NCBI RefSeq assembly: GCF_947179165.1
Contig: NC_077240.1
Coordinates: forward strand, 77,636,001 to 77,700,000
Reading direction: 5' to 3'
Length of the DNA: 64,000 bases
DNA from: Solanum dulcamara
Taxonomy: Eukaryota > Streptophyta > Magnoliopsida > Solanales > Solanaceae
Positions 47,990 through 59,897 of the stretch are shown one piece after another. Position numbers and translations under genes: made by a program. Numbering within the stretch: position 1 is the stretch's first letter; each line of letters starts with the position of its first letter. The notes beneath the pieces were generated by a model that had not been told where the DNA came from, searched no databases, and was given only the letters and a program-made list of their open reading frames with translations.

Positions 47990-48234
47990 AGCCTATAACA
48001 AGTTTAGTTGGACTCAACTCGATTTGGTTCATCTTAGCCGAATAAATAAAGCAAAAATGACAATTCTAAATATATATAACATATTGATATCAAGGAAATT
48101 AAAACACAAGAGGTGTTACAATTTCTTACTACAAAGAAATTAGATATGCTATCATTAATTGAGGAGAATCACACACAAATTTCTCCTTATTATTCATATA
48201 TAAAAACTATATAGTATTAATAGATATGCAATCA

Positions 48235-50001
48235 TTAATTGAAATTGAGTTGATACTTTGGCCTTTGATCAGGATAAAAGAGGCCAAAATGTTGCTCACT
48301 TATTTCTCCATTTTTATTATTTTCATCAAACATGGCAAACAAATAAGTTTCTATGGTCCTTCCAGGTTTCTTGGGTGTTCCAGCCCCTCCTTTTACATGA
48401 TTAATCAAATTTGTATAATAAGTTCGTGCATTTTCCAAAGTTGCTGAAGGGTTTCCCTCCGAAGGCCATCCACTTTCCGATACAATAATCTCAATATTTT
48501 GTCCTCCAAGTTTCTCCGTTGCAAAATACATTGAATCCACAAGGGCATCAAAAAGATTTTGATATCCTACTGAATTTGCCACTTGTTCGTTGAAAAGTGC
48601 ATAAGGAAGCGGGATATTGTCATAAACATGGCTAAAATAAGGGTAAATATTGGCTAAGAGTGGAAGGTTATGTTGCGCTAGAAATCCGATTATGGGATTA
48701 ATAAAGTTTTTTTTATCTTCGGGAAAAATACTATCACTTGGTGGATAGGTGTTTGCTAAGAGCCCTGAATATGTCGCGGTTGAGACCTTGATTTGATCTT
48801 GCAATCCTGCTGCTGATAAAGCGTTGTAAATATTTTCCATTGCTGGACGAACAAATTGTGTATATTGACGGGTATTTTGACTACCGGGATCAACTTCATT
48901 TCCAACGGCTATATATTTGAATTTAACATCTGGAAAATTACTTCTTATATTATCTTGAACCCAACCATTGGCATTTGTAGGATTGGTTAGGGCTTCAAGA
49001 TCTTGATTTGGGACATCAAGAATTATTTCAATGTTACTTCCTTTGAGAGCTTTGAAGACATTTGCATCTGGATAGTAAATTCTCATTTTTTTAATGCCAT
49101 TAGCATTGTATAGGTTTATGGCATCTTGATCTGATGGTAAATTATTGGCAATTTTTCCATAGCATACTCCAATAGGCTGCGCTCCTACATTATGACAAAA
49201 AACAAAGTCAAAATAATAATAACATGAAAATAAGTTGGTACTGATTATAAAAAACACTAAAAGTTCTCTATATTTTCTACTGGCATATCGTCATATGGTT
49301 GGTTAATACATCCATAAATAAATTATTTGTAAATGTCACAAATGCGTGAGATGATTAAACCTCTTCTTTTTTTTTATGTCCATATCAATAGGGCCTACTG
49401 CATGATACAAAATATGTAGTGTTTTTTTAATGGACTTTTATAAGTAAATATGCATGATACAAAACATCTCCAATTCACGTGAACTTTGTACTTTTAACAC
49501 GGAATATAAATATATGTATAAAATGTTACTAAAATTGAAAGAAATATAGTATGTCATTACAGTGGCGGAGCCAGGATTTTGAATAAGTGGGTTCAAAATC
49601 TGAATAAGTAGACACACAAGCTAGTCGAAGGGGGTTCGACATCTACTTTATATACATAAAAAATTATTTTAACCATATATAAATGATATAATTTTCTGCC
49701 GAAGGGGGTTCGGATGAACCCCCTCGGCATAGGGTTGGTGTTCAGTGTGGGCAGTCTCCTTTATCAAAATAGTAAGAGAAAAAGGACTTATCTCACAACT
49801 TTCCACCACTGTGTCAAAACATAATTTTAAAAATATAACGAGTTCAATATTAAAAATTTTAAAGATTGAATCCGAAGAATTTTTTTAAATCTGCATGTAC
49901 GCAAGTATGTGTGTGGGGAAAAGAGAAAGAGAGAGACCTGTCATTTGGATCAACAGCCCAACAAGTAAAAGGGAAGCTATAAAATAACTTAGAAAAGTCA
50001 T
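48235..50001 (-). CDS. Acidic PR-2 type glucan endo-1,3-beta-glucosidase (GH17), copy B
   Basis: Exon 1 at 49938-50001 and exon 2 at 48235-49184, with a 753-bp phase-1 GT...AG intron. The product has 337 residues. Exon 1 is identical to copy A, giving the same secretory signal peptide. Exon 2 differs from copy A at five bases, three of which change residues: Ser146 to Ala, Gly223 to Val and Tyr242 to Phe (A to B). Catalytic Glu118 and Glu258 and the SESGWP signature are intact, and there is no C-terminal vacuolar extension. The gene looks functional and should act, like copy A, as an apoplastic beta-1,3-glucanase. The frame extending beyond exon 2 into the intron (to 49257) is not coding. Confidence 0.96.
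49560..49811. mobile_element. MITE in the glucanase intron (unit B)
   Basis: 252-bp copy of the element at 8021-8275, in the same intron position. The right inverted repeat reads TCCACCACTG, with one change, probably C to T deamination at a CpG on the other strand. The insertion predates the duplication. Confidence 0.75.
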
Positions 50002-50073
50002 AACAAAATTGGAAGTGAGAAGAGTAAGAAATACTAGAGGTGAAATTGTGTGTTAAGGAAACATCAAATTGCT

Positions 50074-50240
50074 TCTTATATAGCAAGAAGGAGAAGACCA
50101 AGAAAGGCATGCAGTGTGGAAAAAAACCAAGTCAAGTTGCCCTGTGAAGAAGTTCAATGATAATAAAATTTAGTCAAGTAGAATAACCAAGTCATATAAA
50201 CGTATCTAGTGGGATAAAGAAAGTTCAAATCAAGTAGTAG
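50074..50240 (-). promoter_or_regulatory. Core promoter of glucanase copy B
   Basis: TATA box at 50074-50083, 75 bp upstream of the ATG at 50001, with the same TTGACT sites (within CCAAGTCAAGTTGCCC and TTTAGTCAAGTAG) as copy A. Only isolated base changes separate the two promoters close to the gene. Confidence 0.6.
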
Positions 50241-52080
50241 GTGATGAATTTTTTTTTGACTGATTCCATTTAATCATATCATTATTTCTTTATTTATTAT
50301 TAAAAGTGGGAAGGCCCCAAGTTCAAAGTTGGATTACGAAAATACTCTTGCATTAATTTTTATCTTTTTCTTCTTTTTAATTTTTCCTAATTTTGCTATA
50401 AAAAAATCTGCAAGTGTCTACATTTATTGCTCAATTAAAATGCATTAAAAAAATTGAAGTCTTTCAGTTTTCAAACCCCTTCGATTTTCTTAACTTCTGC
50501 CTTTTCATTCATTTCTGTATTAAATGAAGTACAAGGCTGGTGGTCTCCTTCGATTCCTCAATATTAATTATATATGTCTCTAATGGCAAAAGGTTCATAT
50601 ATTCACTAATGCAATAATGTGAGTCAAACATTTAAATATCAAGTGCACCATGAAAATGAGTTCTACGCAAGGAGTAGGAGTTGTAGGAGTCCATATGGTA
50701 GTCTCTTGATTCTTGTATATAGAAATAGGAGTCCTATGCTTTGTATAATACAAATAGTTCTCATCTATAATTTGGCTATTCAATCGTATATATGCAAGAA
50801 GATATAATATAATATTTAACCTTCCTACGTTTGTTAAAGTTCTTCAAACCTGCCTTGGATTTGGACGATAAAGAGCAATCATTTGGTTTCAACTCCATAA
50901 CCTTTTTATTTTTGGTGTAAGTCTTCATTTTCAAATGAAGAGCGGACATCACAAGGTTTTCACTCCATATATAAAAATTGTAACTCAATTTTGGCATACA
51001 TATTATGTAGATCTTTTCTCTAAAGAGGAATAGATAGAGTGAGAGAAAGAAAGCACAAGACATGTTTGCTGGATATGGGAAACTTTTCCACTATTTAGCA
51101 TATTTATTTACGCAAAGTTTATTATAGTGACAACACACTTATTTTTTATTCATTATTAACACGATTCACTTAAATATTATATGCACTAATCTTTTTCTCT
51201 TTTTCATGTATTTATTATTTTTCTCCTTTATTTGCTTTAAATACTCATCTTCATAATCCATATATAATTACCTATTCAATTGTTACCATTGATATTCATA
51301 ACCTCTATACATTTGATTTAAAACATTAAGATATCTTTTGATATTTCTTCATTTTTATCTATATAATTATATTTTAAGTTTCATGAACCCCCTATACAAG
51401 GTTATCCATTTCATTCTATAGTTAAAGTAGTGAAATGCTCTTATCATTATTGTACTATTTGATTTATGTTTTAGTTTGACTCGAAGAAAAAAACTCTTAA
51501 GTTTTGACCGGTTATGGGAGAAGTTGTAGACAAGAATGTATTTCTTTTTCCATTTATATTGTTATGATTAAAGTCTTAAGAAGGATGTGTATGTTGCATG
51601 TTTTTACCTATTTATTATTATATATTTCTCTTTATTAACTTTTTAAATTTTATAGTCTATGAATTTTTTATTATCGTAAGTTTGTATTTTTATTTAGGCT
51701 AAAATTAGTCATTTGTGACTTTATTGAAAGTTTACTACTATTAACCAAAGTTTAAGTTTACAGTTGATAGCGTAAAAGAATTACTTTTAAACATTATAAT
51801 ACACCCTTCATTAGGTGTTTCTTGACACACTTTTCCAGATTTATTTGTAATCATTGCATTAATTTTCTCATAACATACATGTTTTCATAGAATTTTAATA
51901 ATTTTTACGAATCTGAAAAAACTAAATGAGACATATGTGTAATGCACGTATCCAAAAACTAGTATAAGGAAAATGACCAACTATGTGAACTTGAGTAACT
52001 TAATGTTGCCTTCCTGTTAGGAACAAGTCTTGTTTTTTCCTTTGGTTCCTAACTGAGCTTTAAATTGAAAAATAACATAT
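50240..52080. other. Upstream intergenic DNA of glucanase copy B
   Basis: Counterpart of 8700-10551; AT-rich, no gene recognised. The small conserved frame at 50776-51063 (95 codons, minus strand) is the partner of 9251-9535. Confidence 0.6.
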
Positions 52081-52344
52081 TTGGTGTAATTTCATAAGTG
52101 GAGTATGAGAAAGGTAGGTTATAAAGATAGAGAAGTTATTTTCGATAAGCTCTCGGCTAGCTCAAAAAGAAAAAGCAACTAACGGCGCAGGAAAGTAAAA
52201 AAAAAAGACGTCAAAATAACAATATATAAAGCAAGTGTAGCAACATATATTAACTCACATTAGAGAAAACAATTATGCGATACCTAAATCATACTACTAG
52301 AAGTACAACAACACTCTACTATCTCTCTACCCTAATCATTGACT
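52081..52344 (-). pseudogene. RTE LINE 3' UTR piece, left of the Ty3/gypsy insertion
   Basis: Counterpart of 10552-10818. The LINE continues at 62375 after the insertion. Confidence 0.7.
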
Positions 52345-52349
52345 TCCGT

Positions 52350-54835
52350 TGTCACGCCCCGAGAGGGTACCCTAGACGTGACCGGCACTTGAAAGCCATT
52401 TCTGACCTTCAAGCGAACCACCTGATTCAGTCACCTCATCATTCAATCACACTCACCCAAAGGAGGGGTCAATCATAGCATACTATTCACATTGCAGGGC
52501 CGAAGGCCAAACATATTCAACTCCAACAAAACAAGTAAAATAGGACTCCTCAAAATAACAGTCCAACCTTCCCACACTCTAGTCTGTAAAGCCTCTATCA
52601 AAGTCTAGAAGGTGTCGATGACAAATCCATGGCTACCAACACTCAAAATAAAAGAAATGACTACAAAACTGTACAAGAAGGCTCAATATCCTCTGGGAAC
52701 TAGGAGAACTCACCAACTAGCTGGAAGTGTATGTGGATCTTCAACGGAGCGCCGGTTGATGATCTCTAGTACCTGTCTCTACATCATGAAACGATGCAGG
52801 CCAAATGGCGTCAGTACATGGAATGTACGAGTATGCAAAATGGCCGGATGAAACAAACATCAAGAAGACATCAACATCAACTCAGCACCTCAACTCATAC
52901 ATATATATATATATATATAAATATAGGACAACTCACTCAAATGTCCTAAGTCTAACAAGAATAGTTTAGACGGGACTAACTCATAAACTACTCAACTCAA
53001 CTGACTCAGAGCACTATCAAGACCTAAATAGGAGTTTCTTTTAACCGACAACCATCACCTATGAGCCGGTGATAGTACAACAATCAGACGTTGTTGTCAC
53101 ATCCGTCTATACCTTGCCAGGGCATGAACGCCTCCCTAATCATGGATACCATCGATTAGTCAAGTCCTATCATTTCAGGACAATAAAATAGGAAACATCC
53201 GACTTTAACGGTTCGATCCCAAGGGAAGCATCCGACTTTAACGGTTCCATCCCTACATACGTTGGCGGCGTAGTTTCTGGGGTTCAAGTATGGATAGTAC
53301 TCTCACCCGCCTCAGTGCTCGATACTCCTCCCATGACTCCATGCTCATAAAACTCCTTTAATCATCTCAAACAAGCCATCACGGCTAGTTTCATGTGGTA
53401 CATTGCCACCTCATCAACTCGGTTCTCATTTCAACTCAATTAAGTCATAATGGCAAGTCTCATTTAGGACCTTGTCCACTCATCAATTCCATCCTCACAT
53501 CAACTCAATCAAGCCTCATTTATATAAACATTTATGACATCTCCTCAAGATTCAACACAACTCTATGACTTCAACTCAACAATTCAAGTAGAATAGCGTA
53601 TTTAAGGAAATTGACTTAAATAACATAATCACATGGCTAAAGAGATCAACAAGACGTAAAAATAAGTCATCTCCATCAACTCATACTAACATGAAGGATT
53701 TTAGGGACTTCTTAGCTCAACAACATCAACACATATAGCATCAAATAAATAGGAGACAAAGTTCATACAAACATAAACCATACCAAGAAACTCTATTTTC
53801 ATGAACATCTAACCTCAAGGCAAGAGTAGGGCACATGGGTGGACTCAAACCATGTTTTGGATAGCCTTACATACCTTAGTGAAGACTTGAAGAAAACCTT
53901 GATGTTGAGTCTTCAATGGAGAACTCAAATCTTGAAGCTCTTGGAACTCTTCTTGTTGGAAATAGGGAGGAGAAAGAAGAAAAGAGAGAGAGGGAAGCTC
54001 CTAGGGCTTTTTAGAGAGAGTGAGGCTGAGAAAATATGTTCCCAAAATACCAAAGGCAATACATATATAATTTGGGTAAGTTCCCAAATTGCCACTCCTC
54101 AAAAGTTCTGAAAATAGGCTAAAAATGCACCTGGCGCGATAGTGGCGCGTCGCGCCATTGCAGCGCAAGGCTGAATACGCCTAAAACCTGCACACCTCGT
54201 AGTGGCGCGCCGCGCCAGAGACCAAACTACTGAGGCATGTTTCTGACGCAATAGTGGCGTGTCGCGCCCTTACAGCGCCAAGGCCATTGTTTTGAGTTCT
54301 GGGAATTTGGCCTGAAAAACCCTGCACAACTTTAAGTGGCGCATCGCGCCAAGGGCCAAACTATTGAGGCATGTTCCTGGCACGATAGTGGCGCATCGCG
54401 CCACTATGGCGCCAATCCCAGATTTCTAGTACTTGAACCCCAGGCTTGAAAATCTCTATTGTGCTCGCTCATCTTAGGATCGCCATACCTTTCGACTCCA
54501 AACTCCAAAAGTTATATTCTTGGTGGCATTGGAAAGAAGACTCAATGACCTTTAATTTGATGGGTCATGGGCCACCGAGATTATCTTCTTTCAAAAGATA
54601 GGGTCGTTAGAAGTCGACCCTTTATGCGAACTCCTACCCAAACTTAGCCACGATGAATCTTTTGGATTTAATTTGATCCTAGGGGTCCTTCATGACCCCA
54701 CCTCACCTCTAACGCTGCTCAAATTCTCAAAGACTCATCTCAACTCATGCATACGCTCCTCAATACTCGAGTTCGACCCTACCCGTATACAAGAAGGGTT
54801 TGAATTCTAGGGAAAAATTTTTGAGGGGTGTTACA
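52350..54835 (-). repeat. Left (3') LTR of the degraded chromovirus
   Basis: 2,486 bp. A TATA-like TTATATAT (minus strand) is at 54063-54070. A CpG-dense array of GGCGCG and GCGCC words is at about 54130-54415, upstream of it in U3. Confidence 0.95.
54130..54415. repeat. CpG-dense GC array in the chromovirus LTR
   Basis: Two and a half copies of a roughly 110-135 bp unit. Each has a block such as GATAGTGGCGCGTCGCGCC and a block such as AGTGGCGCGCCGCGCC, followed by CCAAACTACTGAGGCATGTT. The blocks are palindromic and very GC-rich in AT-rich surroundings. The partner array is at 61668-61952. Confidence 0.75.
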
Positions 54836-54979
54836 TTATCTCCCCCTTGGAATCATTCGTCCTCGAATGATGAGTGGCCAGGAATGGACTCAGGGTACAG
54901 ATCACAATCAACATTTAGTCATTCAATCAATCAAATTTTCAAACAATTATCAATCAAAACTCAAAATGCACTAACGAAT

Positions 54980-57900
54980 TCAAGATAAGAAAATGTCGTT
55001 ACCTTCAACATTCTCCTCGGTAGGTACGAATAGATAGGGATATTTAGATCTCATGGCTTCCTCCGCTTCCCATGTGGCTTCCTCAACAAATTGATTCCTC
55101 CACAGGACCTTGACTGAGGCGACCTCTTTGTTCCTCAATTTGCGAATTTGGCGATCAAGAATTTGGATCGAAACTTCTTCATAGGATAAGCTATCCTTAA
55201 TTCCAACGCTATCAATAGGAACTACCAAAGAGGGATCGCCCAAGCACTTTTTCAACATCGAAATATGGAACACCGGATGAATAGAAGCTAACTCCGAGGG
55301 TAACTCTAACTCATAAGCAACACTCCCAATCTGCCTTAAAATATGGTAAGGACCAATATATCGAGGAGTGAGCTTTCCTTTCCTTCCAAACCTCATGACA
55401 GCCTTCATGGGTGATACTTTCAAGTACACCCAATCTCCCACCTCAAACTCCAAGTCTCTCCTCCTCACATCGGTGTAAGATTTTTGGCGGCTTTGGGTTG
55501 TCTTTAGCCTATCTTGGATAACTCCCACCTTTTCCATGGCTTGGTGAATAAGGTCAGGCCCAATCAACTCGGCTTCACCAACTTCAAACCACCCAATGGG
55601 AGATCTACACCTCCTCCCATACAAAGCTTCATAAGGAGCCATTTGAATGCTTGCATGATAACTATTATTATATGCAAACTCTATGAGAGGTAAGTGGTCA
55701 TCCCAACTTCCCTTGAAGTCAAGTACACAGGCCCTCAATATATCTTTCAATGTCTGGATGGTACGCTCTGCCTGGCCATCTGTTTGAGGATGGAAGGCTG
55801 TACTCAAGTTCACTTTCGAACCTAACCCCTTCTAAAAAGATCTCCAAAATTGGGAAGTGAATTGAGCTCCTCTGCCTGAGATAATAGACAAGGGAACCCC
55901 ATGCAATCTGACGATCTCCTGGATGTATAATTTCGCATAATCTTCTGCGGTGTCATTAGTCTTAACCGCCAAGAAGTGAGCTAATTTCGTCATTCTATCC
56001 ACAATCACCCAAATGGAATCGTGTTGCTTTTGAGACCTCGGTAGACTTGTAATAAAGTCCATGTTGATCATTTCCCACTTTTATTTTGGAATTTCTATAT
56101 TTTGAGCTAAACTACATGGCCTTTGGTGCTCAACCTTCACCTATTGACAATTCGGGCACTTGGAAACAAATTCCGCAATATCCCTCTTTATCCCACTCCA
56201 CCAATAGATTTCCCTCAAATCATGATACATTTTTGTAGAGCCTAGATGAATAGAGTATCTAGAACTATGCGCTTCGGCCATAATCCTCTTTCGAACATCA
56301 TCGACATCGAGTACACACAATCTACTTTGGTACCTCAACACACCATCTCCCCCTTTGGTGAAAACCATCACCCCTTGTTTATGAACAACTTCTTTTAGCC
56401 GGAGGAGGATGGGATCCTGATCTTGTTTCTCATTTACCTCTACTACAAGTGAGGACGTGGCCTCATCTCGAACGTTTACTCCACCTTCATTGTTTTCTTC
56501 GAGTTGAACTCCCAATCGGGCTAATCGATGTACCTCCTTCGCCAATTCCCTCCTTCCCTTTTCCACATGGGCAGTGCTACCCATGGACAACCTGCTAAGA
56601 GTATCAGCAACAACATTAGCTTTACCTGGATGGTAGAGGATGCTCATGTCGTAGTCCTTGAGTAGCTCAAGCCATCTTCTTTGCCTCAGGTTGAGTTTCT
56701 TCTGGCTGAAGACATATTGCAGGCTCTTATGATCGGTGAATACATCAACATGCACTCCATACAAGTAGTGGTGCCAAATTTTTAGCGCAAACACCACAGC
56801 TGCCAGCTCAAGGTCATGAGTTGGGTAATTCCTTTCATGAACCTTAAGTTGTCTCGAAGAATAGGCTATCACCTTCCCTCTTTGCATCAACACACAACCC
56901 AAACCAATTCTGGATGCATCACAATAGATCACAAAACCCTCTGTACCATCGGGCAAGGTTAGAACCGGAGCAGTAGTTAGCTTGGTCTTCAATTCCTGAA
57001 AACTCTCCTCACAAGCATCGGACCATTGGAACTTAGCCTTCTTTTAAGTCAGCTTAGTCAATGGTAATGATATGGATGAGAATCTCTCTACAAACCTTCG
57101 AAAATAGCCGGCCAAACCTAAGAAGCTTCTTATCTCCATCGGGGATGTGGGTCTGGGCCAACTCTTCACTGCCTCAATTTTTTGAGCATCAACCTGAATA
57201 CAATCTCTAGATATAATATGGCCTAGGAAGGCCACTGATGCAAGCTAAAATTCACATTTGGAGAACTTTGCATACAATACCTGGTCTCTCAAGGTTTGGA
57301 AGACGACTCGAAGATTATGGGCATGCTCCTCCTCATTCTTGGAGTAAACCAGAATATCATCTATGAATACAATCACAAACAAATCAAGATATGGTTTGAA
57401 TACTCAGTTCATGAGATCCATAAAAGCGGCAGGGGCATTAGTCAACCCAAAGGACATGACCAAAAATTCGAAGTGGCCATAACGAGTCCGGAAAGCAGTC
57501 TTCGGAATATCATAGTCTCTCACCTTCAACTGGTGGTAGCCGGATCTCAAGTCTATCTTTGAGAAATAAGTGGCACCCTGAAGTTGATCGAATAAGTCAT
57601 CTATTCTGGAGAGAGGGTATTTGTTCTTTATGGTGACCTTATTCAGCTGCCTGTAGTCGATACACATTCTAAGGGACCCCATCCTTCTTCCGCACAAATA
57701 GGACCGGAGCACCCCATGGTGAGACACTCGGCCTAATGAATCCCTTATCTAACAAGTCTTTCAGCTGCTCCTTCAACTCAGCCAGAGCCATTCTATAAGG
57801 AGGGATCGAGATAGGTTGGGTATCAGGAAGAATATCAACCCCGAAATCGATCTCCCTATCAGAAGGGACTCCAGGCAAATCTTTAGGAAAGACATCCGGA

Positions 57901-59681
57901 AACTCATTGACAATCGGAACCGACTCCAGGGATGGAGACTCGATATTGTCATCCTTCACTCGGACAAGGTGATAAATGCACCCTCTTGAGATTAGCTTCA
58001 TGGCCCTAAGGTAAGAAATAAACTTACCCTTAGGCATAACAGGACTGCCCCTCCACTCTATGATAGCTTCGTTCAGGAATTTGAACTTGACAACCTGAGT
58101 TCTACAATCAATAGAGGCATAGCAGACATAAAGCCAGTCCATGCCAAGGATCACATCAAAATCAACCATGTCCAACTCAACTAAGTCGGCCAAGGTATCC
58201 CTGTGATGAATTGACACAGTGCAGTCTCTATAGACTCTCTCAGCTAAGACAGAATCACCAATAGGAGTAGCTACACTGAAAGGCTCAAGAAGACATTCGG
58301 GAATTTTATTAAACTTACTAGCCACATATGGAGTCACAAAAGATAGGGTGGCACCCGAATCCATCAAAACATAGCAATCAAGAGAAGAGACTCGAATCAT
58401 ACCCGTCACGACGTTCGGAGAGTCCTCTTGATCTTGGCGACTACCCATGGCATATAAACGGTTTGTACCTCCGCTGGTGCCTGAAGTAGTGCCCCTCTGA
58501 TTACCTCTAGCCGGCGGTGCAGTGGCAGAATGCTGGACTCTATTTCCCCCTGTTGGACACTCCCTCTGAAAATAGCCCATTTGGCCGCATTTATAACAAC
58601 TAACCCTTCCCGCTCTGCATTCTCCCAAGTGGATCCTACCACACTTACTGCATGGTGGCCTCCCCCTCGCACCTTGACTTACACTGGCCTGGGATTGATA
58701 ACCCTGGGGTCTAAAATTCCGATGACTCTATCCTTGCCGATCATACCTGTTCTGCAGTATAGGTGCGCTGGCGGTAGATGAGGCATGATTAGGAGGCCTC
58801 TTCTGGAAGAAGGACCTGTTGCCCTTGCTTTGCCTCAGTTCACCGTCAGGGCTCGTTGATTTTGCCTTCTTGCTCAGATGCTCCTCTCTGTCTTTTCTTT
58901 TCTCATCCTCCACCTGTTGAGCATACACCATTAGTCTCGAAATATCCATGTCCGAGATCAACAATGTTGCTTTACACTCCTTCTTCATATGCCTCCCTAA
59001 TCCGGAGACGAACTTTCTCATCTTTGACCTCACATCAAGAATCATTTCTGGAGCATACCTGGACATCTGGATGAACTTCAGGCTATACTCCTTAACGGTC
59101 ATGCCTTCTTATTTTAGATTCACAAATTCCTCCACTTTCGCTTCCCTCAATTCTCGGGGAAAGAAGTGGTCAAGGAAGGCTCCCTCAAATTCATCCCATC
59201 TAGCAGGTTCAGCATCCTTACCCCTACCCTGTTCTTATTAGTTATACCAAATATTTACCACATCTTTGAGTTGATAAGACACCAACTTGACCCCCTCAAT
59301 TTCTGTAGCATACATAGATTTCAGAATCTTCCATATCTCATCAATAAAGTTTTGGGGATCTTCATCGACCTTAAAACCCATGAATGCCGGTGGATTCATC
59401 CTCAGAAAGTCTCTGATTCTAGTGGCAGCAGATGGCTCCTAGGAACTAGAGCTGAGAGCCGGCGAACTCTGGTTACCATTCCGGGCAGCCATTAATTGAG
59501 TGAGCATGGCAATCGCCCCTCGGAATTCTACCTCTGACGTGGGTGCAGGCGGAGTAGTAGGCACTTGGGGTGCCTCTGCATACCTCGCGGGTCGGCCTTT
59601 AGCCCGTGCTAGGCGTACCTCCGATTGGGGCATCTCGGCGTTGTCAACGTTTCTCTGGCTAGCCGTACGTTTAGGAGGCAT
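54980..59681 (-). pseudogene. Gag-Pol of the degraded chromovirus
   Basis: From the ATG at 59681 (MPPKRTASQRN) the frame is broken by stops, for example near 59440, at 58728, 57404-57406, 57044-57046, 56141-56143 and 55832-55834. A one-base insertion near 57675 shifts the reverse transcriptase. Surviving pieces, in order: Gag (58728-59102); zinc knuckle [14 protein letters not shown] and protease [10 protein letters not shown] (57669-58628); RT (57404-57727 and 57044-57235); RNase H and the integrase finger (56141-56992); integrase core (55832-56071); and its end plus chromodomain [19 protein letters not shown] (54980-55813). Many stops are C to T or G to A changes against the intact element. 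Confidence 0.93.
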
Positions 59682-59897
59682 TATCTGTAACGTACAAACG
59701 CACGAATTAGAAAGGAGTTTTATAGAGTTTAACTCTATCGCACGAAGTCAGAGTATGAAAAAGGTGAAACAATTCCTAATGTCCTATAGCCTCCTGCTTA
59801 TAAGTGTGGTGCAAAACACACCCATAAGCAAGACTCTACTAGACACGGCTTCATAGACTCCCTAGGACACTTGAACTCTGTGCTCTAATACCATATT

